From: Actinomadura luteofluorescens
Lineage (GTDB): Bacteria; Actinomycetota; Actinomycetes; Streptosporangiales; Streptosporangiaceae
Direction of reading: 5' to 3'
Assembly: GCF_013409365.1 (NCBI RefSeq)
Contig: NZ_JACCBA010000001.1
Location: 3,720,001-3,784,000 of the forward strand
Length of the DNA stretch: 64,000 nt
Part shown: positions 56,180-64,000 of the stretch, piece by piece
Layout of the letters: each line of letters begins with the position of its first letter
How positions within the stretch are numbered: position 1 is the first letter of the stretch
Notes under the pieces: generated by a model
Seen by the model: only the letters and a program-made list of their open reading frames with translations
Told to the model about the DNA's origin: nothing
The model's database searches: none
Program-made: the position numbers and the translations under genes

Positions 56180-57559
56180 GTGGTCGAGCAGGCCCGCCGG
56201 CGCAAGGAGTCCGTTCTGCTGGGCTTCGGTGCGGGGCAGAGCGTGGTGGCGTCCTGGCTGTACGCCAAGTGCCATCACCACATTCCGACCACCGCGATCC
56301 CGACGGCGGCCGTGACGGCCACCGGCGACGGAAGCTGCGCCCTGCTCTACAACCCGTACTTCTTCCTGGAGCTGGACTACGACGGCGTCGGGTTCGTGCT
56401 GTTCCACGAGGCCCGGCATCTGATGCACCGGCACCTCCACGTGGACGAGGAGCTGCGTTCCGACCCGGTGTTCACGATGGCCGCCGAGGTGTCCATCAAC
56501 CATGTCGCCCTGCGCCGGTTGGGACGGTCCGGCCTGCCCACGGTCCCCGCGCGCACGGCGTCCGGCGCCGGGGAGCGGGAGCCGGTCGGCGTCGACCCCG
56601 ACCTGGTCTACGAGGCGTACCGGGACGATCTGCGGCGGCAGGGGCTGGCGCCGCTCCCCTACGACGAGTTCAGCCACACCGATCTCACGGTGTACGGCGA
56701 GCTGCGCCGGATGAAGGCGCTCAGCGAACCCGTCACGGCGTACTGCGTCCACCTGGGCGGCGACGATCCCGGCGAGACGAGGCACGGCGACCGGCTTGGA
56801 CGGCGGGACCTTCCCCTGGACGCGGAGACCGTGGAGCGGCTGGGCGGCGAGGTCCTGCGCGAGGTGATGCAGGCCGCGCTGCGCGGGAACCCGGCGGCGC
56901 GCGGCGAGCTCCTCGATCTGGCGGGCCGCACGGCGGACGGCGGTGAGCGGCTGGAGCGGCTGTGGGGGAGCCTGGGCCTGGACAGGCTGCGCGGCGTCAC
57001 CCCGAAGACCCGCCGGGTCGACTGGTGGCAGCGGTGGCTGACCGACGTGCTCGCCTCGAAGCTGAGCGAGGGCGACCGCCTCGTCTACCCGAAGAAGCAC
57101 GGCGCGGTCCTGCTTGCCCTGGGCCACGACCCGATGCTGGTCCGGCGCGGACCGGAGCGGACGAAGGTGATGCTCGTCGCCATCGACACGTCGGGATCGA
57201 TGCCCGACCACGTGATCGACTGGCTGACCACGCTGGTCGGCTCGACCGACGGGGTGGAGAGCCACTGGCTCTGCTTCGACGGTGTCGTGACGCCGTTCGT
57301 TCCCGGCGAGCGGGTGGCGGGCGGAGGCGGCACCGACTTCCAGAACGTCGTCGACTACGCCGAGGGCCGGCTGGAGGTCGACGGCAGGCGGTTCGAGACC
57401 GAACCCGACGCGGTCATCATGGTGACCGACGGCCGCGCGCCGCACGTCACCCCGGCCGCCCCCGGCCGCTGGATCTGGTTGATCACCGACGGCGGCGACG
57501 ACTGGCCGGACCACCACCGCCCGCCGATGGCGTGCCACCGGGTCACGTCCGGGCGATGA
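56180..57559 (+). CDS. HEXXH metallopeptidase-like protein with VWA domain (DUF2201 type)
   Basis: About 459 residues. The N-terminal half contains a zinc-protease signature H76-E-A-R-H80 (GFVLFHEARHLMHRHLH). The C-terminal half is a von Willebrand A-like domain with the MIDAS start D336-T-S-G-S-M and later GGGGTDFQNVVDYA and VTDGRAP. This matches the putative metallopeptidase/VWA family that pairs with MoxR ATPases. GTG 56180 is the first ordinary start, but coding-like sequence (YTGKGATGGLRRLLAEEAADPE) continues upstream to an ATC at 56111 that has GGAGAA before it. The ATPase gene overlaps its stop (ATGA). Confidence 0.85.
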   Translation: MVEQARRRKESVLLGFGAGQSVVASWLYAKCHHHIPTTAIPTAAVTATGDGSCALLYNPYFFLELDYDGVGFVLFHEARHLMHRHLHVDEELRSDPVFTMAAEVSINHVALRRLGRSGLPTVPARTASGAGEREPVGVDPDLVYEAYRDDLRRQGLAPLPYDEFSHTDLTVYGELRRMKALSEPVTAYCVHLGGDDPGETRHGDRLGRRDLPLDAETVERLGGEVLREVMQAALRGNPAARGELLDLAGRTADGGERLERLWGSLGLDRLRGVTPKTRRVDWWQRWLTDVLASKLSEGDRLVYPKKHGAVLLALGHDPMLVRRGPERTKVMLVAIDTSGSMPDHVIDWLTTLVGSTDGVESHWLCFDGVVTPFVPGERVAGGGGTDFQNVVDYAEGRLEVDGRRFETEPDAVIMVTDGRAPHVTPAAPGRWIWLITDGGDDWPDHHRPPMACHRVTSGR

Positions 57560-59430
57560 GCGAGGAGAACCGAACAGTGACGGCTGCGGGACGGCTGTGG
57601 AGACCCACCGCCACCTATCCCGGTCCACCGGAGCACGGCCCCGCCACGAGGCTCGAGAAGTTCATCGACGCGATGATCTCGACCGGGCAGACCGGGCAGA
57701 TCTTCGGCGAGCACGGCATCGGCAAGACCTCCACGTTCGTCTCGTACGTGCCGGAGCGCTTTCCCGGCACCGCCCTGGTCGTCGTGCCCGCCGCCAACCT
57801 CTCCCCCGACGACCTGCTGGTGAACGCCCCGGTGCGCGACGACCGCAGCGGGGAGCTGGTGCTGCGCCAGCTCGTCATGCGGCAGCTCGTCCCGGGCAGG
57901 CCGTTCGTCCTGCTCATCGACGACTCGCTGCAGGCCGGCAACGCGGTGCAGTCCCAGCTGATGCAGATCGCCTGCGACTGGAGCCTGGGCGAGTACGACC
58001 TGCGCGAGCTCGGCTGCGTCGGGGTGTTCCTGACCGACAACGAGTCGCTGGCCGAGACGGGCGTCCGCCGGTCCGACCCGGCGATCCTGGACCGGATGGT
58101 CACCCTCCGGCTGACCGCGAACGACACCGCGTGGCGGGCCGCGCTGGCCGAGCGGTATCCCGACTGGGATCTGCGTGAGGTGTTCCGCGACTGGGCCGCG
58201 CTCAGCCCGGAGCTGCGCCACCTGCTCTCGCCGCGCACGCTGCAGCACGTCCTGGACTGCGCCCGCGCCGGCTTCCCCCTCGCCTGGGGGCTGCCGATCC
58301 AGAACGGCCGCCGGCTGGCGCTGGCGGAGGAGGATCGGGACGGCCGGCCGGGCCGGGACCGCACGGCCGAGGTGCTCGACGGCATCGCCGCGGCGGTCGG
58401 GGCGGGCAACCCCGCCACCGTCGCCGACCCGGTCCGCCGCATCCTGCGGGCCGCGGTCGCCAACCGCTGGGCCGTCCTCCTGCAGGGCCCGCCGGGATGC
58501 GGCAAGACGGAGATCACCAAGCAGATCGCCCGGGAGGAGACCGGCCACGAGCCCGTCTACTTCTCGCTGCCGGTGACCAGCGTCGAGGACCTGTGCGTGC
58601 CGGTGCCCACCCGGGACGGGTCGCTGGAGACCATGCTCGCCCGGCCGCTGCTCGACCCGAGGCCCAGGGTGCTGATCTGGGACGAGTACAACCGGCCGAA
58701 GGACAAGGCGGCCTTCGCCAGGCTCATGGAGATCACTCAGGAGTGGACGCTCGCCGGGCGCCGGCTCCCCGGCCTGCGGGCGCAGGTGGCGCTGCAGAAC
58801 CCTCCCTACCATCTGGGCCGCAAGCTGCTGGTGGCCGCCAACAACGTGGCGCAGGCCAGCCGGTTCACGGTCAGCTACGAGGTCCACCCGGACGACATCC
58901 CGGCCAACGAGTGGCTGATCTCGACCTACGGCGAGACGGCCGAGACGGTCCTGGAGTGGTGGAAGAACGACATCGACGACGAGGGCCGTGACTGGGTCAC
59001 CAAGCGCACCATGGAGCGGCTGATCAAGCTGCACCGGGCGGAGATGCCGCTGCAGCCCGGCCTGATGTACCTCGGCGACGGCGAGTACGCCCCGGTGCCG
59101 CTGTCCGGGCTGGAGGCCCGGCTGGCGGACCGCCGGCGGATCGGCCTGGTGGAGATCGCCGAGGACCGCGCCGGGTGGGAGGCCCGGCTGGCGAAGGCGG
59201 CCGAGACGTCGCGGGAGGGCACCGACGACACCGATCTGGTCCACCAGGTGTTCTCCAACGCCGAGGTGTCGCAGCTGGAAAGGCATCTCGACGTGGTGGC
59301 CCGGCTGCTGCCGTACCTGCCGCCGAAACTGCGGGCCACCTACCTGGTCGGGCAGACCCGGGAACGCCAGCGCTTCTGGGTGGCGGCCCTGGCGCGGATG
59401 GCCCAACTGTCCGCGAACGGCCGCGCCTGA
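57556..59430 (+). CDS. Tandem-AAA MoxR-like ATPase, partner of the VWA protein
   Basis: A 624-residue protein with two AAA modules: Walker A GEHGIGKTS at 51-59 and GPPGCGKTE at 311-319, Walker B FVLLIDDSLQ and VLIWDEYNRPKDKAAFARLME. A ~30-residue N-terminal extension is absent from the paralogue at 54184. The C-terminal helical part (VLEWWKNDIDDEGRDWVTKRTMERLIKLH, then PYLPPKLRATYLVGQTRERQRFW) is shared by both. ATG 57556 overlaps the VWA stop, so ATPase and VWA protein are made together, as in MoxR-VWA chaperone pairs. The two paralogues could form a mixed ring. Confidence 0.88.
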   Translation: MSEENRTVTAAGRLWRPTATYPGPPEHGPATRLEKFIDAMISTGQTGQIFGEHGIGKTSTFVSYVPERFPGTALVVVPAANLSPDDLLVNAPVRDDRSGELVLRQLVMRQLVPGRPFVLLIDDSLQAGNAVQSQLMQIACDWSLGEYDLRELGCVGVFLTDNESLAETGVRRSDPAILDRMVTLRLTANDTAWRAALAERYPDWDLREVFRDWAALSPELRHLLSPRTLQHVLDCARAGFPLAWGLPIQNGRRLALAEEDRDGRPGRDRTAEVLDGIAAAVGAGNPATVADPVRRILRAAVANRWAVLLQGPPGCGKTEITKQIAREETGHEPVYFSLPVTSVEDLCVPVPTRDGSLETMLARPLLDPRPRVLIWDEYNRPKDKAAFARLMEITQEWTLAGRRLPGLRAQVALQNPPYHLGRKLLVAANNVAQASRFTVSYEVHPDDIPANEWLISTYGETAETVLEWWKNDIDDEGRDWVTKRTMERLIKLHRAEMPLQPGLMYLGDGEYAPVPLSGLEARLADRRRIGLVEIAEDRAGWEARLAKAAETSREGTDDTDLVHQVFSNAEVSQLERHLDVVARLLPYLPPKLRATYLVGQTRERQRFWVAALARMAQLSANGRA

Positions 59431-59454
59431 ACCGTCCGAGTGGCCGCGGCGAGG

Positions 59455-61392
59455 CTACTCGCCGGCTTCCTCGACCTCGCCGTCCTCGTCATCCTCTTCG
59501 GCGCATCCGCAGCCGCACTCCTCGCAGTCGTCGGTGCACAGGCACTCGTCCTCGTCGCAACCGCAGTCACAGTCGCACTCGCACATGCACTCGTAGCCGG
59601 TCTCGTCCATGTCGAACGGACGGATCATCGGCACCGTGACGGTGGACTGCTCGTGCTTCGCCATCCAGGTGTTGCGGAAGAAGTCGAACTTGAGGTGGTA
59701 GGTGTCGGCGGTCTCGGCGAACAGGATCGGCGGAACGAGGAAGTGCGCCACGCCGACCTTGGCCGCGGGGGTGATGAAGTCCTCCGCGTCCGGGAACCGG
59801 GGGCCGCCCTGGCAGGCGGCGAAGTTCACCGGCGCCGGCGCCTCCTTGCCGAGGACGTGGATGCGGTTGCCCTCGACGAGGAACATCTCCGGATCGAGGT
59901 GGACGTCCTCGCCGAGCATCAGGACGGGCGCGGGCAGGATGTCGGCCTTCGCGGAGTCCTGGGCGCGCGTGTAGTGCTCGATGATCTTGGCGTTGCGCGA
60001 GGTCTCGAAGTTCGGGCCGACCACGCTCCCGCTGCAGATCATGCAGGCGCAGTCGGGCAGGCCGTCGCTGGAGGGCGCCTCCGGCGCCGGGAACAGCAGG
60101 GACTTGTCGAACGGCGCGACCGCCGGTTCGCCGCGCCTGTCTCCGAGGAAGGCCGGGATCCAGTCCGTGCCGTCGGCCTCGATCACCTCGGAGTCGCACA
60201 GGGTGCGGAAGGCCTCGTCGCCGAGCTTGCAGTTGAAGTAGTCGAGCAGCGTGAGGGCGGCGCACTCGGCGAGCGTCGTCTCGTCGCTCTTCGCGAACCA
60301 GAAGTCGTAGCCGTTCGCGACGAAGTGCACGCCGCGGAACTGCTTGTGGACGAAGGGCTCGCGGCCGGCGCCGGTCGCCAGGCCGTTCCAGTGCGCGGCG
60401 GCGACCCGGTTGTAGTAGGCGTCGGCATGGCGGGCGAGTTCCGGCGCGAAGACGCTCTCGCCGGTCAGGTAGCAGGCCTTGCTGAACAGCGCGCCGATCT
60501 CGGGATCGTGCGCGACGTCCGGATCGGTGAAGACGAGTTCGGTGCGCAGGAAGACCTTGCGGCCGTCGCGGTAGGGCGCGCCCTCGTGCTCGTACCGCTG
60601 GTCGAAGATCACACAGGTGAGGGGCTCGATCGTCTCGAACGCGGCGCCGCCTTCGAGGGCGAGGGCGGGATCGGCCGAGCCGCCGGTGAGGTACAGCAGG
60701 ACCGTGTAGCGGGAGACGTGGCGGCGCGAGGCGTCGTAGTAGGGGGTGTCCAGGTGGCGGTGGAAGTCGGCGTCGCCCGGCTCGAAACGGTTGCAGCGGA
60801 ACACCGGGTTCACGTGCGAGAAGCCGTCGAGGGCCGGCTGCGGCATCGCCTCGGCCACCGCGCTGGTGAGGGCCTCGGCCAGCAGCGCCGAGTGGAAGAT
60901 GAACCGGTCGCCGCCCCGCGAGCCCGCGTTGAGCGGCGGCACGTACAGGTCCAGCGAGTCGAGCTGCTCCAAGCAGGCCCGGGCCGGGTCGGGGAGCCGC
61001 AGCGAGAACGCCTGGACGCCCTCGGCGACCTCGTCGCGACCGGCCAGCTCGAGCTCCAGCGGGACGCCTGCGAACCGGTGGTCGAGCGGGAGGATGTTCT
61101 CGAACGTGCGGAACGAGAACTCGCGGGGATCGACGAAGACGGCGGCGAGGTACGGCGCGTTCTCGCTCGGCCGCGCGAACAGATCTCGTACACCGGCGTC
61201 GATGCGTTCGGCGTCGACGAAGCGCACCGCCTTGAACCTCGCCGTCGGGTGCCAGCTCGCCGCCAGCCCGTCGATCGTCGTCGCGGCCTCGGTGTCGGTG
61301 GCGTCGACCAGGGCGCGGTAGCGGTCGACCTCTTCCGCGGGGGCCCGGCCGTTCGAGAGGGCGAAGAAGCCGTCGCGGAGCTCGATGCTCAC
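59455..61392 (-). CDS. 2OG-Fe(II) oxygenase-like protein with Cys-rich acidic tail
   Basis: A 645-residue protein. Residues ~160-290 resemble a prolyl-4-hydroxylase-type 2-oxoglutarate oxygenase: iron ligands H213-L-D215 (HRHLDTPYYD) and H269 (QRYEHEGAP), and 2OG-binding R283 in KVFLRTELVF. The middle carries a Cys cluster (DCACMICSG). The last 44 residues hold 12 Cys, mostly as CxC, among Asp/Glu (602-630), then a purely acidic end, like a metal-binding tail. Whether the Cys tail binds iron, zinc or copper cannot be told. GTG 61392 overlaps the LRR gene stop (GTGA), so the two are coupled. It converges on the MoxR-type gene. Confidence 0.78.
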   Translation of the reverse strand: MSIELRDGFFALSNGRAPAEEVDRYRALVDATDTEAATTIDGLAASWHPTARFKAVRFVDAERIDAGVRDLFARPSENAPYLAAVFVDPREFSFRTFENILPLDHRFAGVPLELELAGRDEVAEGVQAFSLRLPDPARACLEQLDSLDLYVPPLNAGSRGGDRFIFHSALLAEALTSAVAEAMPQPALDGFSHVNPVFRCNRFEPGDADFHRHLDTPYYDASRRHVSRYTVLLYLTGGSADPALALEGGAAFETIEPLTCVIFDQRYEHEGAPYRDGRKVFLRTELVFTDPDVAHDPEIGALFSKACYLTGESVFAPELARHADAYYNRVAAAHWNGLATGAGREPFVHKQFRGVHFVANGYDFWFAKSDETTLAECAALTLLDYFNCKLGDEAFRTLCDSEVIEADGTDWIPAFLGDRRGEPAVAPFDKSLLFPAPEAPSSDGLPDCACMICSGSVVGPNFETSRNAKIIEHYTRAQDSAKADILPAPVLMLGEDVHLDPEMFLVEGNRIHVLGKEAPAPVNFAACQGGPRFPDAEDFITPAAKVGVAHFLVPPILFAETADTYHLKFDFFRNTWMAKHEQSTVTVPMIRPFDMDETGYECMCECDCDCGCDEDECLCTDDCEECGCGCAEEDDEDGEVEEAGE

Positions 61393-62336
61393 ACGTTCCT
61401 CCAGTAGCTGCGCAGTGCGGGCGGGAGGTGCGGTGCGTCGGCGAGCATCTTCGCGCCGGCCTCTCCGACGTCGTCGCGGTACAGCAGCAACCGCTCCAGC
61501 GAGCCGGCGAAGGGCGCGGCGAGCAGGGCCTCCACCCCCTCCGCGCCGATCGCGTTGTAGCGCAGGTCGAGCTCGACCAGTCCGGTGAGGAGATGCAGCG
61601 CGCTCACGCCTTCGGCGGAGAGCAGGTTCCGCTGGAGGTGCAGGCGGCGGACACCGGCGAAGCCCTCTGACGCCGCGAGGGCTGCCAGGCCGGCGTCTCC
61701 GACGCGGCAGTACCGCAGGTCGAGGACCTCGGTTCGCCCCCTCCCCGCCGGGGCGCCGGGGCCGCCCGCGCCGGACGCCACGAAGCGGAAGTACGTCGAG
61801 ACGGCGAGGGCCTCGGCACCGGGTGCGCCGATGCGCAGGTACGAGAGATCGAGTTCGACGATCCGGCCGAGGTCGAGCGTCGCGAAGGCGCCGGTGTCGA
61901 TGGACGGGGACGGCACCGGCCACGGGGGTTCGGACGGGTCCTCGTCCCAGAGGAGGTCGCTCCGCTCCTGGGCGTCGGAGGGCGCGATCCGCAGCGCGGT
62001 CACGAAGGGGGCCTGCACGACCTGCTCGATCGACGCGGGCGCGTTGCCGGACCATTCGACGGCGACCTTCGTGGCGAACCCGTACCGGCGCTCCAGGACG
62101 GTCGCTCCTTCCGGCAGCCCCGCGTCCCAGCTCCGCCGGTGCTCGTCCTCGAGCGCGGCGATCTCGCGGTCCAGGGCCTCGCGATCGGCCGGACGGGTGC
62201 GGTCGCGGCGCTGCCGGAGCTCGATGAGAGTCCCCCGGGCGTCGCCCCGCTCCCGCAGCCGGTCGCCGTAGGCGCGCCAGGAGGCGAGGTCGCCGGGGTC
62301 GTCCCGGAGCGCCTGTTCAAGATCGGCAGCCTTCAT
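61389..62336 (-). CDS. TIGR02996-domain leucine-rich-repeat protein
   Basis: A 315-residue protein. Residues 1-45 (LEQALRDDPGDLASWRAYGDRLRERGDARGTLIEL) match the TIGR02996 repeat-companion domain. A ~100-residue linker is followed by leucine-rich repeats (VELDLSYLRIGAPGAEALA, VLDLRYCRVGDAGLAALA, RLHLQRNLLSAEGVSAL, ELDLRYNAIGAEGVEALL). Such proteins are protein-interaction modules, frequent in myxobacteria and planctomycetes and much rarer in actinobacteria. ATG 62336 is used. It directly precedes and is coupled to the oxygenase-like gene, so it may present a target to it. Confidence 0.83.
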   Translation of the reverse strand: MKAADLEQALRDDPGDLASWRAYGDRLRERGDARGTLIELRQRRDRTRPADREALDREIAALEDEHRRSWDAGLPEGATVLERRYGFATKVAVEWSGNAPASIEQVVQAPFVTALRIAPSDAQERSDLLWDEDPSEPPWPVPSPSIDTGAFATLDLGRIVELDLSYLRIGAPGAEALAVSTYFRFVASGAGGPGAPAGRGRTEVLDLRYCRVGDAGLAALAASEGFAGVRRLHLQRNLLSAEGVSALHLLTGLVELDLRYNAIGAEGVEALLAAPFAGSLERLLLYRDDVGEAGAKMLADAPHLPPALRSYWRNV

Positions 62337-62447
62337 TGGACGGACGCTAACAGCAGGCGGCGACAGACTTCTCACGGTTCGGGCACGACCGTGCCGTTTT
62401 GTGATCTTGATGGGCGAGGTCGCGGGGCGGGAGATCGCGGGTCTTAA

Positions 62448-63746
62448 ATGGTGCGCATGCGCGACGACGATGTGCGGACCTGCCTGCGCGTCCTGGCGGA
62501 GCTGGCGGACGCGCCGGACGGCGACCCCGACGTGGCGCGGGTGCGGGCGGCGGCGGGCGCGTTCGTGCGGCGGGCCCGGGAGCGCGAGCGGGCCGCGGCC
62601 CGGCTGCGGCGCGCGGCGGCCGACGCGCGGATGCTGGCCGCGACCGCCACCGGCGCGGCGGCACGCGTGGAGGGCGCGCCCGCCGAGCCGCCGCGCGAGG
62701 CCGTCCCGTCCGGGACGGTGACGGGCGGGCTGCGCGCCTGCTACGTCTGCAAGGCGCACTTCCGGGAGGCGGACGCGTTCTACCACCGCCTCTGCCCGCC
62801 GTGCGCGCGGGAGCACCGGCGGCACCGGCACGCGCGGGCCGACCTGGCGGGACGCCGCGCGATCGTCACGGGCGGGCGGGTCAAGGCCGGGTTCGAGCTG
62901 GTGCTCAAGCTGCTGCGGGACGGCGCCGCCGTGACCGCCCTGACCCGGTTCCCCGCCGACGCGCGCCGCCGCTTCGCCGAGGTCGCCGACCGCGCCGACT
63001 GGCACGACCGCCTCACGGTCGCCGGCATGGACCTGCGGGACCTCCCGTCCCTCGTGCGGTGGTGCGACGCGCTCGTCGAGGCGGGCGAGCCGCTCGACAT
63101 CCTGGTGAACCTGGCGGCGCAGACGCTGCGCCACCCGCCGGAGTCGTACGCGGAGCTGCTGGCGGGCGAGGATCGCGCGGCGCTCCCCGCGCCCGCCGCG
63201 CCGCCCGTGCCCCTGCCGGCCGGGGCGCTCGACGTCGCCGGCCTGCTCCCCGACCCGTCCCCGGTCAACTCCTGGACCCGGCTGGTGCACGAGGTCGACC
63301 CGGTCGAGCTGCTGGAGGTCCAGCTCATCAACGTGACGGCGCCGTTCGTCCTGCTGGGACGGCTGCGTCCCCTTCTGGAGCTCTCGCGGCATCCGCGGCG
63401 GTACGTGGTGAACGTCTCGGCCGTCGAGGGGCAGTTCGACCGCGTGTACAAGGGCGCCGAGCATCCGCACACGAACATGGCGAAGGCGGCGCTGAACATG
63501 CTGACGCGCACGACCGCGTCCGAGCTGGCCGGGCACGGCGTGCACGTCACCAGCGTCGATCCGGGCTGGTTCACCGACCAGCAGCCGGAGCCCGCGCGGG
63601 CGCGCCGGACCGCCGCCGGGTTCCGCCCGCCGCTCGACGTCGTGGACGCCGCCGCCCGGATCTACCACCCGATCGTGCTGGGCGAGCGCGACGGCGACCC
63701 GCCGAGCGGCTGCCTGCTGAAGGACTACCAAGTCGTCAACTGGTGA
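62448..63746 (+). CDS. SDR-like protein with Cys4 zinc-knuckle N-terminus and no catalytic Tyr
   Basis: A 432-residue protein. Residues 1-90 are helical and Arg/Ala-rich. C98, C101, C116 and C119 (CYVC…CPPC) form a probable zinc knuckle. A short-chain dehydrogenase fold follows (AIVTGGRVKAGFELVLKLL, NLAAQTLRHPP, VVNVSAVEG). The usual YxxxK reads TNMAK within EHPHTNMAKAALNML, so the catalytic Tyr is replaced by Thr. A ~60-residue insertion after the NLAAQ strand is Pro/Ala-rich. It may be a binding or regulatory SDR, or use another acid. ATG 62448 is given; ATG 62457 is possible. Confidence 0.8.
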   Translation: MVRMRDDDVRTCLRVLAELADAPDGDPDVARVRAAAGAFVRRARERERAAARLRRAAADARMLAATATGAAARVEGAPAEPPREAVPSGTVTGGLRACYVCKAHFREADAFYHRLCPPCAREHRRHRHARADLAGRRAIVTGGRVKAGFELVLKLLRDGAAVTALTRFPADARRRFAEVADRADWHDRLTVAGMDLRDLPSLVRWCDALVEAGEPLDILVNLAAQTLRHPPESYAELLAGEDRAALPAPAAPPVPLPAGALDVAGLLPDPSPVNSWTRLVHEVDPVELLEVQLINVTAPFVLLGRLRPLLELSRHPRRYVVNVSAVEGQFDRVYKGAEHPHTNMAKAALNMLTRTTASELAGHGVHVTSVDPGWFTDQQPEPARARRTAAGFRPPLDVVDAAARIYHPIVLGERDGDPPSGCLLKDYQVVNW

Positions 63747-63750
63747 CCGC

Positions 63751-64000
63751 TCAGCTGGAGACGGCTCCGGCGGTCGCCAGCAGCTCGGGCAGCGTGCCGA
63801 CGAACCCGTCCTCCAGAAGCTTGAGCGCCACCATCCACGCTTCGGGCCGCCCGCCGAGATGCCGGTCGACGTGCTCGGCGAGGCGGCGCAGCACCCGCGG
63901 GTCGGGCCTGCCCTCGACCTCGTCGAGGGCGGGATTGACATCCAGTGCCACCAGGACGGCGTTGACGTTCGCCGCCGCGAGCACGGCATCGGCGGTGACC
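63751..64000 (-). CDS. Unrecognised protein, C-terminal part (5' end outside window)
   Basis: The frame is open to the window edge; about 82 residues are visible, ending NPALDEVEGRPDPRVLRRLAEHVDRHLGGRPEAWMVALKLLEDGFVGTLPELLATAGAVSS. It is helical and acidic, without Cys or membrane segments. A GTG at 63984 could be a start, but coding-like sequence continues upstream of it, so the gene probably extends beyond the window. It converges on the SDR-like gene with a 4-base gap. No family was recognised. Confidence 0.5.
   Translation of the reverse strand, partial: VTADAVLAAANVNAVLVALDVNPALDEVEGRPDPRVLRRLAEHVDRHLGGRPEAWMVALKLLEDGFVGTLPELLATAGAVSS

Overview
This window comes from a very GC-rich actinobacterium, most likely a member of Streptosporangiales/Thermomonosporaceae (Actinomadura-like). 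Support for this: GTG and TTG starts are frequent, genes are often coupled by 4-base GTGA or ATGA overlaps, one regulator looks leaderless, and the window holds a single-chain acyl-CoA carboxylase, a PBP4-type DD-peptidase and wall-glycan (polyol-phosphate type) genes. No rRNA, tRNA, CRISPR array, insertion sequence or replication origin was seen.

Region 1 (1-13.2 kb). The end of an MFS transporter is coupled to a B12-binding radical SAM enzyme, followed by a ~1840-residue single-chain acyl-CoA carboxylase. Converging on it is a minus-strand RiPP operon: B12-radical SAM enzyme (12480), Cys-free Val-rich precursor-like peptide (10825), Cys-rich lanthipeptide precursor (10406), and a class IV-like lanthionine synthetase with intact zinc ligands (10128). 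The two peptides appear to share a nitrile-hydratase/Nif11-like leader but have very different cores. This is the best candidate for an undescribed system in the window.

Region 2 (13.2-21 kb). A compact amide-utilisation locus (MarR regulator, amide-binding protein without signal peptide, APC permease, acetamidase/formamidase) carries a 9+4+9 inverted repeat in front of the permease. A secreted protein of unknown function and a PBP4-type DD-peptidase follow.

Region 3 (20.6-28.9 kb). One minus-strand operon carries a CE18/Agd3-like deacetylase, a PelF-like glycosyltransferase, a PelG-like membrane protein, three sugar-nucleotide enzymes and a spherulin-4/GH135-like hydrolase. Together these resemble fungal galactosaminogalactan and bacterial Pel pathways. 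Tandem 53-bp repeats, each with a ribosome site and a start codon, precede the last gene. A related copy lies in frame inside the carboxylase gene.

Region 4 (29-36 kb). An orphan LuxR-type regulator, maleylacetate reductase, MarR, an ACMSD-like amidohydrolase, and a P450/ferredoxin/TetR unit in which TetR and ferredoxin share one uninterrupted frame. Two small membrane proteins follow.

Region 5 (36-54 kb). A wall-glycan locus made of two converging operons. The plus-strand half has an acyltransferase, a Bcs1-like CDP-ribitol synthase fusion, a TagF-like polymerase, a GT2 and a WbpD/WlbB-like acetyltransferase. The minus-strand half has WbpE-, WbpB- and WbpA-like enzymes, a GT2, three GT4s and two short companion proteins.

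Region 6 (54-64 kb). Two paralogous tandem-AAA (MoxR-like) ATPases flank a HEXXH/VWA protein. Beside them are a 2OG-Fe(II) oxygenase-like protein with a 12-Cys acidic tail, a TIGR02996/leucine-rich-repeat protein, and an SDR-like protein with a Cys4 knuckle and no catalytic Tyr. This is a second candidate for an undescribed system.
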